From Pseudoduganella sp. (GTDB lineage: Bacteria; Pseudomonadota; Gammaproteobacteria; Burkholderiales; Burkholderiaceae_D): a stretch of DNA of 64,000 nt. Below are positions 53,026 through 62,178 of the stretch, one piece after another. Both the position numbers and the translations under genes were made by a program. The stretch lies in the NCBI GenBank assembly GCA_021323265.1, contig JAJTCO010000010.1, positions 1-64,000 of the forward strand. Reading direction: 5' to 3'. Within the stretch, counting starts at the first letter, position 1, and each line of letters begins with the position of its first letter. Under the pieces are notes generated by a model. The model made no database searches, was not told the DNA's origin, and saw only the letters and a program-made list of their open reading frames with translations.

Positions 53026-54915
53026 ATGGGTGCAGTAGACAAGGCTGCGCGAGTCGTCGCGCAGCAGCCAATGGTCGCCCTGCTGGGCAACCCGAATTGC
53101 GGCAAGACCGCGCTGTTCAACCGCCTGACCGGCGCCCGCCAGAAGGTCGCCAACTATGCCGGCGTCACCATCGAGCGCAAGGAAGGCCAGTTCACCTCGG
53201 CCGGCGGCAACAGCTTCCGCCTGCTGGACCTGCCGGGCGCCTACAGCCTGTCGGCCCATACCCCTGACGAAGAAATCACGCGCGACGTGGTGGCCGGCCT
53301 GCGCGCCGGCGAGCGTTCGCCCGACGTCGTGGCCTGCGTGGTCGACGCCACCAACCTGCGCCTGAACCTGCGCCTGGTGCTGGAGATCAAGCGCCTGGGC
53401 CTGCCGATGGTGCTGTGCCTGAACATGGTCGACGTGGCAAAGAAGCGCGGCATCGTGGTCGATACGGCCCGCCTGTCGCAGGAACTGGGCATGCCGGTGG
53501 TGGAAACCGTGGCCGTGCGCGCCGGCGGCGAAAAGGCCCTGGTCGATGCGCTGGACGCGCTGTGGCCGGTGCACCAGAGCGTGGCCAACCCGCTGTCGGC
53601 CATCGACGCGGTGTCGGTGGAGGAGACCCAGCGCGAAGTGCGCCGCATCCTGGCCGTCGCCGTGAAGGACGCCGACGACCGCGGCAACCGTTCCGAGAAG
53701 ATCGACCATGTGGTGCTGCACCCGGTCCTGGGCCCCGTCATCCTGGCGGTGCTGATGTTCTGCGTGTTCCAGGCCGTGTTCAGCTGGGCCGAGACGCCGA
53801 TGGACATGATCAGCGGCGGCGTGGAAGGCCTGGGCGCCATGCTGAAAGAAACCATGGCCGACGGCGTGCTGCGTTCGCTGCTGGTGGACGGCGTGCTGGG
53901 CGGCGTGGGCGCCGTGCTGGTGTTCCTGCCGCAGATCCTGATCCTGTTCTTCTTCATCCTGGTGCTGGAGGACTGCGGCTACCTGCCGCGCGCCGCCTTC
54001 CTGCTGGACCGCCTGATGGGCGGCGTGGGCCTGTCCGGCCGCGCCTTCATTCCGCTGCTGTCGTCGTTCGCCTGCGCCATCCCCGGCATCATGGCCGCGC
54101 GCACCATCCAGAATCCGCGCGACCGCATCGTCACCATCATGATCGCGCCCTTGATGACCTGCTCGGCGCGCCTGCCGATCTACGCGCTGGTGATCGCCGC
54201 CTTCATCCCCGAGCGCGAAGTGTGGGGCATGTTCAACCTGCAGGGCCTGGTGCTGTTCTGCCTTTACTTCGCCGGCATCATTTCCGCCATGGCCGTGGCC
54301 TGGGTCATGAAGCGCTCCATGGGCACCAAGCGCAATCGCCCGCTGATGCTGGAGCTGCCGGCCTACCACTGGCCGCACCTGCGCAACCTGGCCATCGGCC
54401 TGTACGAGCGCGCCAAGATCTTCCTGCTGCGCGTCGGTACCACCATCCTGACGCTGATGGTGCTGCTGTGGGCCCTGTCCAGCTTCCCGGGCGCACCGGA
54501 AGGCGCCACCCATCCGCCGATCTACTACAGCGTGGCCGGCATGCTGGGCCGCGCGCTGGAAGTCGTCTTCGCGCCGATCGGCTTCAACTGGCAGATCTGC
54601 ATCGCGCTGGTGCCGGGCATGGCCGCGCGCGAAGTGGCCGTGGGCGCCCTGGGCACCGTGTACGCCCTGTCGCAGACCGGCGACGAGCTGGCCAATTCGC
54701 TGGCGCCGGTGATTGCCGCCGGCTGGGGCATGCCGACCGCGCTGGCGCTGCTGGCCTGGTACGTGTTCGCGCCGCAATGCCTGTCGACCCTGTCGGTGGT
54801 GCGCCGCGAAACCAATTCGATGAAGTATCCGCTGCTGATGGCCGGCTATATGTTCGCGCTGGCCTACGTCGCCACCTTCATCACCTACCGCGTCGCCCTG
54901 GCGCTGGGAGCCTGA
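53026..54915 (+). CDS. feoB: ferrous iron transporter B
   Basis: A 629-residue inner-membrane Fe(II) transporter with an N-terminal G-protein domain (G1 GNPNCGKT at 21-28, G3 DLPGAYSLS, G4 NMVD) and a membrane part with about ten helices containing the paired Gate motifs (FIPLLSSFACAIPGIMAART and VPGMAAREVAVGALGT). It is shorter than the 770-residue E. coli form, as in many betaproteobacteria, because the cytoplasmic linker and tail are reduced. It is flanked tightly by feoA and the Cys-rich gene. Confidence 0.96.
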   Translation: MGAVDKAARVVAQQPMVALLGNPNCGKTALFNRLTGARQKVANYAGVTIERKEGQFTSAGGNSFRLLDLPGAYSLSAHTPDEEITRDVVAGLRAGERSPDVVACVVDATNLRLNLRLVLEIKRLGLPMVLCLNMVDVAKKRGIVVDTARLSQELGMPVVETVAVRAGGEKALVDALDALWPVHQSVANPLSAIDAVSVEETQREVRRILAVAVKDADDRGNRSEKIDHVVLHPVLGPVILAVLMFCVFQAVFSWAETPMDMISGGVEGLGAMLKETMADGVLRSLLVDGVLGGVGAVLVFLPQILILFFFILVLEDCGYLPRAAFLLDRLMGGVGLSGRAFIPLLSSFACAIPGIMAARTIQNPRDRIVTIMIAPLMTCSARLPIYALVIAAFIPEREVWGMFNLQGLVLFCLYFAGIISAMAVAWVMKRSMGTKRNRPLMLELPAYHWPHLRNLAIGLYERAKIFLLRVGTTILTLMVLLWALSSFPGAPEGATHPPIYYSVAGMLGRALEVVFAPIGFNWQICIALVPGMAAREVAVGALGTVYALSQTGDELANSLAPVIAAGWGMPTALALLAWYVFAPQCLSTLSVVRRETNSMKYPLLMAGYMFALAYVATFITYRVALALGA

Positions 54916-54917
54916 CC

Positions 54918-55205
54918 ATGTGGCAGGAAATCGTCGCCGGGATCGTCGTGGCAATCGCCGCGCTGCACGCGGCGCGGAAATACCTGCCCGCCTCGGTGCG
55001 CGAGCGCATCGTCTTCACCTTGACGCGCCGCGGCTTGCCCCAGGACCGGCTGGCGCGCTTCTTCCATACCGAGTCCAGCTGCGGCAGCGGCTGTGGCTCC
55101 TGCGGCAGCTGCGATTCCGGCGGCAGTTCCGGCCCCGCCGCGCCGCCCCCCGGCGACGGCGCTTCGGCGCGCCGCGTGATCAGGCTTCACGTCTCCAAAA
55201 CTTGA
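54918..55205 (+). CDS. FeoB-associated Cys-rich membrane protein
   Basis: A 95-residue protein with one N-terminal membrane helix (WQEIVAGIVVAIAALHAARK) and a Cys/Ser/Gly-rich segment (SSCGSGCGSCGSCDSGGSSG) followed by a Pro-rich tail. It starts 2 bp after the feoB stop. This position and composition match the FeoB-associated Cys-rich proteins, which may take the place of FeoC; the five clustered Cys could hold iron or an Fe-S cluster. The function is inferred from position. Confidence 0.82.
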   Translation: MWQEIVAGIVVAIAALHAARKYLPASVRERIVFTLTRRGLPQDRLARFFHTESSCGSGCGSCGSCDSGGSSGPAAPPPGDGASARRVIRLHVSKT

Positions 55206-55278
55206 TCTAGGGCATGTCCACCCAGAAAAGGGGTATCTACAATGTGACTTATTGAGAGTCGCATCGTGGGAGCCCATC

Positions 55279-55617
55279 GTGGCCTGGAGCAGGAAACAAT
55301 TCGCCAATCTGGTCAGGATCGCATTGTTGGCGATGCTGCTGGCGGTTTCCGCGCCTACCATGTCCACGCTGCTGGCGTCAGCCTGCGATGATGCCGGCGC
55401 CGCCCACTGCCACGCCCAGCCCAAGGCGCACCACGTGCTCCAGAAATGCGGCTACTGCATGGTGCAGGCGGACCTGCCTGCCGTGCCGCCGCCGCCCGCC
55501 CGCCTTGTGCTGGTCCTGGCGCTGGCGCAGCGCGCCGTGCCTGAATTGCCTGCCCCGGCGCCCATTGCATTGCACGAGCGCCTGGCGCCGCCCTCGCGCG
55601 CCCCTCCTTTCGCCTGA
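55279..55617 (+). CDS. DUF2946 family protein
   Basis: A protein of about 112 residues with an N-terminal membrane or signal helix (LVRIALLAMLLAVSAPTMST) and a metal-binding-like segment with Cys and His residues (SACDDAGAAHCHAQPKAHH, then KCGYCMVQADLP). DUF2946 genes commonly precede TonB-dependent metal receptor genes and are suspected to act in copper or haem handling. GTG at 55279 is chosen because GGGAG stands six bases upstream; a TTG at 55252 is the longer option. The receptor gene follows 91 bp downstream. Confidence 0.75.
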   Translation: MAWSRKQFANLVRIALLAMLLAVSAPTMSTLLASACDDAGAAHCHAQPKAHHVLQKCGYCMVQADLPAVPPPPARLVLVLALAQRAVPELPAPAPIALHERLAPPSRAPPFA

Positions 55618-55708
55618 CGTTCCGCCGCATCCAACCGCCTTGCATTGCACGCGCCCCGTGACGGCGCGGTCGCAAGGCAGCCGTTCGCAGAATAAGAAAG
55701 GAAGCACC

Positions 55709-57997
55709 ATGAATACCCGCCTCATTCCCCTGGCCGCCGCGTTGCTGGCCGCGTTCTCGGCGCCAGCCCTGGCCGACCACGAAGGGGAATCGCCGCTCAA
55801 GCTGGTTGGCACGGTCGTCATCGCCGGCGTCAACCCGACCTCGCTGCCGACCCAGATCCCGACCACCATCGAAGGCATCACGCGCAAGCAGATCGACGAG
55901 CAGATCAATGCCAGCGATGCGCAAGACGCCCTGAAATACCTGCCAAGCCTGCTGGTGCGCAAGCGCTACATCGGCGACTATAACCACGCCGTGCTGTCCA
56001 CCCGCGCTTCCGGCACCGGCAACAGCGCCCGCTCGGCGGTCTTCGCCGATGGCGTGCTGCTGTCGAACTACCTGGGCAACGGCGCCACCTTCGCGCCGCG
56101 CTGGGGCATGGTGGCGCCGGAGGAGATCGAGCGCGTGGACGTGCTGTACGGCCCGTTCTCCGCGGCCTATGGCGGCAACTCGGTGGGCGCCGTGGTGGAC
56201 TATCAGACGCGCATGCCCAGGCAGTTCGAAGGCCACGCCCGCGTGGCCTATGTGCACCAGCCTTTTGAGCTGTACAACACGGACCAGGACTTCAGCGCAA
56301 AGCAGGCCAGCATGTCGCTCGGCAGCCGGCACGGCGCCTGGTCGTGGTTCCTGAGCGTGAACCGCACCGACAGCGACGGCCATCCCCAGACCTATACCAA
56401 CCGCGTGATCGCCAGCGGCGCGGCCGGCGGGGCCGGGGTGCCGGTGAGCGGCGCCGTGGCGGACAAGGACCGCACCAACCGCGACATCTACATCCTCGGC
56501 ACGGCCACCCAGTACAGCACGGTGCAGGACCATGCCAAGTTCAAGCTGGCGTACGACATCTCGCCGACGGTGCGCGCCAGCTACTCGCTGGGCTGGTGGC
56601 AGAACGATTCGGACGGCACGCCCAACAGCTACCTGCGCGACGCCGCCGGCAAGCCGGTGTACAGCGGCCCGGTCTCCATCAATGGCCGCAGCTTCACGCT
56701 GGCCGCTTCCGACTTCAATGCCTCAAAGGAGGCGCTGCGCCACCTGATGCACGGCCTGACCGTGAAGAGCAATACCAAGGGCATGTTCGACTGGGAAGTG
56801 GCGGCTAGCCTGTACGACTACAGCCGCGACACCCTGCGTGCGCCCACCGTGGCGCGCCCAGCGGCGGCAAGCGGCGGCGCAGGCCGCATCGTGGACCAGG
56901 GCGGCACCGGCTGGAACACCTTGTCGCTGAAGGGCGTCTATCGCCCAGGCGGCATGCGCGGCGCGCATATCTTCGACTTCGGCTACCAGCGTGCCGCCTA
57001 CAAGCTCTCCACCATCGAGCGCGCCACCAGCGACTGGCTGGCCGGTACTGCGGGCGCCCGCAACCAGTCCTTCAGCGGCCGCACCAGCATCGACAGCCTG
57101 TACCTGCAGGACACCTGGAAGCTGGCTGCCGACTGGAAGACCGTGCTGGGCGCGCGTCTCGAACACTGGGAAGGCCGCGACGGCGAGACGGCCAACGCCA
57201 GCAAGCTGGTGCGGCATGCCAGGCGCAGCGAGAACTACGTGTCGCCCAAGGCGGCGCTGGCCTACCAGGCGGGCGAGGACTGGACCATCAAGGCTTCCAC
57301 CGGGCGCGCCGTGCGCATGCCGACCGTGTCCGAGCTGTACCAGGGCGGCATCAACAACGCGGGCACGCTGATCAACAACGACCCGAACCTGAAGGCCGAG
57401 CGTTCCTGGACCACGGAGCTGAGCGCCGAGCGCCTGTCCGGCAATTCCGCGCTGCGCCTGACAGCCTTCTTCGAGCGCACCAGCGACGCCCTGTATTCGC
57501 AGACCAATGTGCTGGTCACGCCCAACGTGACCAACGTGCAGAACGTGGAGCTGATCCGCACCCACGGCCTGGAAGGCGCATGGTCGAACGAGAACGTGCT
57601 GCTGCAAGGTCTGGACATGCAGGCCAGCGTGACCTGGACCGATTCGAAGATCGAGCGCAACCGCCAGTTTCCCGCCAGCGTAGGCAAATGGCAGCCGCGC
57701 ATTCCCGAGTGGCGTGCCAGCGCCGTCGCGACTTACCGCGTGAACGACAAGCTGTCCGCCACGCTGGCGGCGCGCTACAGCGGCAAGCAGTACTCGACGC
57801 TCGACAACAGCGACATCAACGGCTTCGCCTACCAGGGCGCCAGCAAGTACTTCACGGTCGACGCGCGCCTGCGCTACCGCTTCGACCAGCGCTGGAGTGC
57901 CGCCTTCGGCATCGACAATGCCAACAATTACAAGTACTGGAACTTCCATCCATACCCACAGCGCTCCTACACTGCGGAGGTGAAATTTGATTGGTAA
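55709..57997 (+). CDS. TonB-dependent outer-membrane receptor
   Basis: A 762-residue receptor with a signal peptide (LAAALLAAFSAPALA), a plug domain (DALKYLPSLLVRKRYIGDYN, RASGTGNSARSAVFADGVLL, VDVLYGPFSAAYGGNSVGAV) and a barrel ending TAEVKFDW with an aromatic last residue. Upstream are a DUF2946 gene and the feo operon, so a metal chelate is the likely cargo, perhaps copper or iron; the sequence alone does not say. GAAAGGAAG precedes the ATG. Its last 11 bases overlap the EAL-like gene. Confidence 0.9.
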   Translation: MNTRLIPLAAALLAAFSAPALADHEGESPLKLVGTVVIAGVNPTSLPTQIPTTIEGITRKQIDEQINASDAQDALKYLPSLLVRKRYIGDYNHAVLSTRASGTGNSARSAVFADGVLLSNYLGNGATFAPRWGMVAPEEIERVDVLYGPFSAAYGGNSVGAVVDYQTRMPRQFEGHARVAYVHQPFELYNTDQDFSAKQASMSLGSRHGAWSWFLSVNRTDSDGHPQTYTNRVIASGAAGGAGVPVSGAVADKDRTNRDIYILGTATQYSTVQDHAKFKLAYDISPTVRASYSLGWWQNDSDGTPNSYLRDAAGKPVYSGPVSINGRSFTLAASDFNASKEALRHLMHGLTVKSNTKGMFDWEVAASLYDYSRDTLRAPTVARPAAASGGAGRIVDQGGTGWNTLSLKGVYRPGGMRGAHIFDFGYQRAAYKLSTIERATSDWLAGTAGARNQSFSGRTSIDSLYLQDTWKLAADWKTVLGARLEHWEGRDGETANASKLVRHARRSENYVSPKAALAYQAGEDWTIKASTGRAVRMPTVSELYQGGINNAGTLINNDPNLKAERSWTTELSAERLSGNSALRLTAFFERTSDALYSQTNVLVTPNVTNVQNVELIRTHGLEGAWSNENVLLQGLDMQASVTWTDSKIERNRQFPASVGKWQPRIPEWRASAVATYRVNDKLSATLAARYSGKQYSTLDNSDINGFAYQGASKYFTVDARLRYRFDQRWSAAFGIDNANNYKYWNFHPYPQRSYTAEVKFDW

Positions 57998-58541
57998 TGC
58001 GCTTGAACTCGGCGAGTTCGAACTATGGTGCCACCCGCACGTGGCGGCACGCGACGGCAGCATCGCCTGTGTGCAGGCCGCGGTGCGCTGGCGCCGGCAG
58101 GACGGCAGCCTGGCGCCGCAAGCGGCCATGGCCGAGGCGCTGTCCGGGCGCGCCGCGCAGGAACTGTTCGTCCTGCACATGGTGTGCGACGCGCTGGCCG
58201 CGCTGCGCATGTGGGGCGCGGAAGGCTTCGAGCTGAAGCTGGTGCTGGCGCTGCCCTTGCCGCAAGAGCGGCTGGAGGAGGCGGGCTTGCGCGATGCGGT
58301 AGAGGGATTGCTGGCCCAGGCGGGCATGCCGCCGCAGCGCCTGCAGCTGCAGGCGGGCGACCATGGCGGCTGTTGCGACGTGACGGACCTGCTGGACTGG
58401 CTGCGCGTGCGCGACGCCGGCTGCGCGCAGGCGGCGGGAGAATTCATTGCGACGCCGCAGCCGGCACACGTGCTCCCCGTTGCGCTGCGCCGCTGGCAGG
58501 CCAGCTACTCGGTGATGAGCGCCGCCGAAGCCTTCAGCTGA
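57987..58541 (+). CDS. degenerate, compact EAL-like domain protein
   Basis: A 184-residue protein resembling a shrunken EAL (cyclic di-GMP phosphodiesterase) domain. ELWCHPHVAARDGSIACVQA with AVRWRRQDGSL parallels the EAL opening, but the EAL triad itself is replaced (VQAAVRW). ELKLVLALPLPQ parallels a core strand and CAQAAGEFIATPQPA the ending. Metal-binding Glu/Asp/Asn motifs are missing, so it is unlikely to be active. It starts at TTG 57987 with GGAGG six bases upstream, overlapping the receptor stop by 11 bp. Assignment rests on weak similarity seen by eye. Confidence 0.6.
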   Translation: MIGNALELGEFELWCHPHVAARDGSIACVQAAVRWRRQDGSLAPQAAMAEALSGRAAQELFVLHMVCDALAALRMWGAEGFELKLVLALPLPQERLEEAGLRDAVEGLLAQAGMPPQRLQLQAGDHGGCCDVTDLLDWLRVRDAGCAQAAGEFIATPQPAHVLPVALRRWQASYSVMSAAEAFS

Positions 58542-58902
58542 AGTGCACCTGGCCGAAGAAGCCGTATTGCAGGCTCTGCGCAATGCGGCTGGCCACCAGC
58601 CGGAATTCCTGCGCCACGGCCGGCTCGAACAGGCGGTCGACGGTTGCCTGGAACAGCGCCAGCCAGCGCTGGAAGTGCTGCGGCTGCACGCCCGGCAGCG
58701 CCATGTGCTTGCCGTAGACGTTGCCCTGGAAGTTCTTGGTGCCAAGCATGGTGGTGCTCCAGAAGTCCACCATGCGCGCCAGGTGCGGTTCCCAGTCGTC
58801 GATGGCGGTGTCGAACACCGGCCCGAGTTCCGGGTCGGCGCGCACGCCCCGATAGAACTCGTGCACGAGCGTTGCGATGGATTCTGTGGTGAGCGGCAGC
58901 AT
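58534..58902 (-). CDS. group III truncated haemoglobin
   Basis: A 122-residue haem protein of the truncated haemoglobin III class, thought to bind oxygen or nitric oxide. The distal Tyr17 (HEFYRGVRADPELGPVF), the conserved WxPHLxxMVDFWST segment at about 37-50 and proximal His76 (PQHFQRWLALF) are present. It is convergent with the EAL-like gene, overlapping by 8 bp. A TATACT stands just 8 bp upstream of its ATG. The 200-bp gap to the next gene shows only a lipobox-like open frame on the minus strand. Confidence 0.93.
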   Translation of the reverse strand: MLPLTTESIATLVHEFYRGVRADPELGPVFDTAIDDWEPHLARMVDFWSTTMLGTKNFQGNVYGKHMALPGVQPQHFQRWLALFQATVDRLFEPAVAQEFRLVASRIAQSLQYGFFGQVHFS

Positions 58903-59102
58903 GCGGCAAGTATACCTCGATCTCGGTCACGCGGAACGCTTGCCGCGCCACGTCGGCGCCGCAGGCGGACAAGACGAGGAGGGCGAGGAGCGCGTGGGTG
59001 CGCAGGAGACGGTGGATTATGCCTTGGCCGATTGGCGGCGGCAAAATGCGGAATGGAAAAGCTGCTAAGCTTGCGGATAGTCAACCATTGCGGAGCGCAT
59101 CC

Positions 59103-59774
59103 ATGATCATCGTCCACCACCTCAACAACTCCCGTTCGCAGCGCGTGCTGTGGCTATTGGAAGAGCTGGGATTGGCCTACGAGATCAAGCACTACCAGCG
59201 CGACCCGAAGACCATGCTGGCGCCGCCCGCGCTGCTGAAGGTGCACCCGCTGGGCAAGTCGCCCGTGATCGAGCACGAAGGCACTGTCGTCGCCGAGTCG
59301 GGGGCCATCATCGAGTACCTGGTGGAGAAGCACGGCAACGACCGCCTGGTGCCGCCGGCCGGCACGCCGGACAAGCTGCGCTGGCGCTACTTCCTGCACT
59401 ACGCCGAAGGCTCGCTGATGCCGCCGCTGCTGATGAAGCTGGTGTTCGACAAGGTGGAAGCCTCGCCCGCGCCGTTCTTCGTCAAGCCGATCAAGCGCGC
59501 CATCGTGCACAAGGTGATGGCCAGCTTCGTGCAGCCCAATATCGAGCGCCACCTGGCCTTCCTGGAAGGCGAGCTGGCGCAGCGCGACTGGTTCGCCGGC
59601 AGCGAATTCAGCGCCGCCGATATCCAGATGAGCTTCCCGCTGGAAGCGGCTGCCGCGCGCGCCGGCCTGGGGGCGTCTTACCCGCGCCTGCAAGCTTTCC
59701 TGCAGCGCATCCACGCCCGCCCCGCCTACCAGCGCGCCCTGGAGCGCGGCGGCCCCTACGAACTGCTGCGCTAG
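59103..59774 (+). CDS. glutathione S-transferase family protein
   Basis: A 223-residue GST: IVHHLNNSRSQRVLWLLEEL with the catalytic Ser region, HPLGKSPVIEHEG with the cis-proline, and AESGAIIEYLVEKHG. The C-terminal domain includes FSAADIQMSFPLEAAAARAG. It resembles the fungal/plant-like Gtt1 branch of bacterial GSTs. The ATG at 59103 fits the family and the frame upstream is not coding-like. It is followed 53 bp later by the exonuclease gene. No specific substrate can be given. Confidence 0.93.
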   Translation: MIIVHHLNNSRSQRVLWLLEELGLAYEIKHYQRDPKTMLAPPALLKVHPLGKSPVIEHEGTVVAESGAIIEYLVEKHGNDRLVPPAGTPDKLRWRYFLHYAEGSLMPPLLMKLVFDKVEASPAPFFVKPIKRAIVHKVMASFVQPNIERHLAFLEGELAQRDWFAGSEFSAADIQMSFPLEAAAARAGLGASYPRLQAFLQRIHARPAYQRALERGGPYELLR

Positions 59775-59827
59775 GCAAGCGCGGGCAAAGGGGGAGGCGG
59801 CCAGCAGCTGTACGGTAAAATGGCGGC

Positions 59828-60607
59828 ATGACAGGAAGATTGCTGGCCATTGACGGGTTGAATATTGTGCGGCGTGTGTATGAGGCGAGTCCGGAGCCGG
59901 ATTCCGACCTCAAAGCCGAGATCGCCATACGCCATGCCTTCAATGCCTTCCAGCGCCTGGTCAACGGGCATGAACCGACCCATATCCTGCCGGCCTTCGA
60001 CTACGGCGGCAGCACCTGGCGCCATACCCTGTACCAGGGTTACCGCGCCGGCCGCCAGCCGATGCCGGAGGTGCTGCGCGCGGCGCTGCCGCAGTTCTAC
60101 ATGCAGCTGACCAATATCGGCATGTGCCCGATCGCCATTCCCGACGTGGAAGCCGACGACGTGATCGGCACCGTGGTCACGCGCTGGCTCAACGAGAAGC
60201 GCGGCGAGGCCGTGGTCGCCACCACCGACAAGGACTTGCACTGCCTGATCGCCGAAGGGGCCCGCATCTGGGACCACTTCAAATCGGAATGGCACGACCG
60301 CGAGTGGGTGGAGCAGAAGTGGGGCGTCACGCCCGGCATGCTGCCGGACCTGCTGGCGCTGATGGGCGACGAAACCGACTCCATCCCCGGCGTGTCCAAC
60401 GTGGGCGTAAAAACAGCCGCCAAACTGTTGCGAACTTACGGCACTCTGGACGCAATCATGGCCGGTGCGGGCATCCTGAAGGACAAAGTGGGCGAAAGCC
60501 TACGAAAAGAGCGCGAGATGTTGTATCTTTCTCGTCAACTGGTACAACTGAAAACGGATGTCAGGATCGGCGTGAGCTGGAACATGCTGGCCTGGGACCA
60601 CCGTTAA
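59828..60607 (+). CDS. 5'-3' exonuclease / flap endonuclease (Xni/ExoIX-like)
   Basis: A 259-residue stand-alone member of the DNA polymerase I 5'-nuclease family. RLLAIDGLNIVRRVYE starts the PIN-like fold; the metal-binding acidic clusters are DVEADDVIGT, TTDKDLHCL and GDETDSIPGV, the last leading into the helix-hairpin-helix NVGVKTAAKLLRTYG. It probably processes flaps or branched DNA. It ends 8 bp before the receiver-domain gene on the same strand. Confidence 0.92.
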   Translation: MTGRLLAIDGLNIVRRVYEASPEPDSDLKAEIAIRHAFNAFQRLVNGHEPTHILPAFDYGGSTWRHTLYQGYRAGRQPMPEVLRAALPQFYMQLTNIGMCPIAIPDVEADDVIGTVVTRWLNEKRGEAVVATTDKDLHCLIAEGARIWDHFKSEWHDREWVEQKWGVTPGMLPDLLALMGDETDSIPGVSNVGVKTAAKLLRTYGTLDAIMAGAGILKDKVGESLRKEREMLYLSRQLVQLKTDVRIGVSWNMLAWDHR

Positions 60608-60615
60608 GACTCCTG

Positions 60616-61053
60616 ATGTTAAAAGCGGTAATCATCGACAGCAGCGCCATCGCGCGCGGCCTGCTCAACACTGTGTTGCTGGATGGCGGCTATGACGTGG
60701 CCGGCCAGGCCCACACCTGCCAGGCCGGCAACGTCCTGCTGATCAAGCACAATCCCCAGATCATCTGCGTGGCGCGCGACTGCATCGAGGCCGACGAGGA
60801 GGCCATGCTCGCCATGCGCAAGGACTGGCCCAAGGCCATGATCTTCATGGTGTCGTCGGAGTTCGACCAGGCCACGATCCAGAAGGGCCATGCCATGGGC
60901 CTGAACGGCTACATCGTCAAGCCGTTCAATGCCGGCACGGTCCTGAAGACGATCCGCCAGACCGTGATCGCCACGGTCAAGCGCCTGCAGGCGGCGCAAG
61001 CGGCGCAGGACGCGGCGCCGGGCGCCGCCGCCCCAGGGTCAGACGAAGCTTGA
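60616..61053 (+). CDS. stand-alone receiver-like protein with atypical acceptor site
   Basis: A 145-residue CheY-like protein with a short Ala-rich tail. [20 protein letters not shown] and [10 protein letters not shown] (conserved Lys and Pro) identify the receiver fold. The acidic pair is reduced to one Asp (IIDSS) and the position expected for the phospho-accepting Asp appears to be Ala in [12 protein letters not shown], with an Asp two residues later. Phosphorylation is therefore doubtful and it may work as a pseudo-receiver. It has no output domain. It follows the exonuclease by 8 bp and overlaps mnmA by 15 bp at the 3' ends. Confidence 0.82.
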   Translation: MLKAVIIDSSAIARGLLNTVLLDGGYDVAGQAHTCQAGNVLLIKHNPQIICVARDCIEADEEAMLAMRKDWPKAMIFMVSSEFDQATIQKGHAMGLNGYIVKPFNAGTVLKTIRQTVIATVKRLQAAQAAQDAAPGAAAPGSDEA

Positions 61054-62148
61054 ACCGTCGATGATGCCGCCGCCCAGGCACACGTCGCCGTCGTACAGCA
61101 CGGCCGACTGGCCCGGCGTTACCGCCCACTGGGCATCCATGAACTTGAGCGCGAATTCGCTCGCGCCGCTGCTGGTCACGTCGCACGGCACGTCGGCCTG
61201 GCGGTAGCGCGTCTTGGCGCTGATGCGACCCGCGTCCGGCGCCACGCCGGCCACCCAGCTGGCCTGGCCGGCATGCAGCGCCTCCGACAGCAGCCACGGA
61301 TGGTCGTGGCCCTGCACCACCCACAGCGTATTGTTCGCCACGTCCTTGCGCGCCACGTACCAGGCGTCGCTGGAGCCGTCGGCCTTCTGGTAAGTCTTCA
61401 CGCCGCCGATGCCGATGCCCTTGCGCTGGCCCAGCGTATAGAACGACAGGCCGACGTGCTCGCCCACCACCTTGCCGTCCGGGGTCTTGATCGGGCCGGA
61501 CTTGTAGGACAGGTAGCGGTTCAGGAATTCGCGGAACGGGCGCTCGCCGATGAAGCAGATGCCGGTGGAGTCCTTCTTGGCGGCATTGGGCAGCTGCAGT
61601 TTCTCGGCGATCTTGCGCACTTCCGTCTTCGGGATTTCGCCCAGCGGGAAGAGGGTCTTGGACAACTGCGCCTGGTTCAGGCGGTGCAGGAAGTAGCTCT
61701 GGTCCTTGGTGTGGTCGACCGCCTTCAGCAGCTCGTGGCGGCCGGTCGCCGTGTTGTGGCGCACGCGCGCGTAGTGGCCGGTGGCGATCAGGTCGGCGCC
61801 CAGGTGCATGGCGTGGTCGAGGAAGGCCTTGAACTTGATCTCGGCGTTGCACAGCACGTCCGGGTTCGGCGTGCGGCCGGCCTGGTACTCGCGCAGGAAC
61901 TCGGCGAACACGCGGTCCTTGTACTCGGCGGCGAAGTTGACCGCTTCGATGTCCACGCCCACCACGTCGGCCACGCTGGCCGCGTCGATCCAGTCCTGGC
62001 GGGTGGAGCAGTATTCCGAATCGTCGTCGTCTTCCCAGTTCTTCATGAACAGGCCGATGACTTCATAGCCTTGCTCCTTCAACAGCCAGGCTGAAACGGA
62101 AGAGTCGACGCCACCGGACATGCCGATGACCACTTTTTTCTTACTCAT
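61039..62148 (-). CDS. mnmA: tRNA-specific 2-thiouridylase
   Basis: Adds sulphur to uridine 34 of tRNAs for Lys, Glu and Gln. The 369-residue enzyme starts with the ATP-binding PP-loop [15 protein letters not shown] and has the two catalytic cysteines in VLCNAEIKF and [12 protein letters not shown]. Length and ending ([10 protein letters not shown]) fit the family. It lies 30 bp after nudJ on the minus strand, the same gene pair as in E. coli, and its end overlaps the convergent receiver gene. Confidence 0.96.
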   Translation of the reverse strand: MSKKKVVIGMSGGVDSSVSAWLLKEQGYEVIGLFMKNWEDDDDSEYCSTRQDWIDAASVADVVGVDIEAVNFAAEYKDRVFAEFLREYQAGRTPNPDVLCNAEIKFKAFLDHAMHLGADLIATGHYARVRHNTATGRHELLKAVDHTKDQSYFLHRLNQAQLSKTLFPLGEIPKTEVRKIAEKLQLPNAAKKDSTGICFIGERPFREFLNRYLSYKSGPIKTPDGKVVGEHVGLSFYTLGQRKGIGIGGVKTYQKADGSSDAWYVARKDVANNTLWVVQGHDHPWLLSEALHAGQASWVAGVAPDAGRISAKTRYRQADVPCDVTSSGASEFALKFMDAQWAVTPGQSAVLYDGDVCLGGGIIDGSSFV

Positions 62149-62178
62149 GTTGTGTTTTTTCCAAACTAGAAGAAATCT

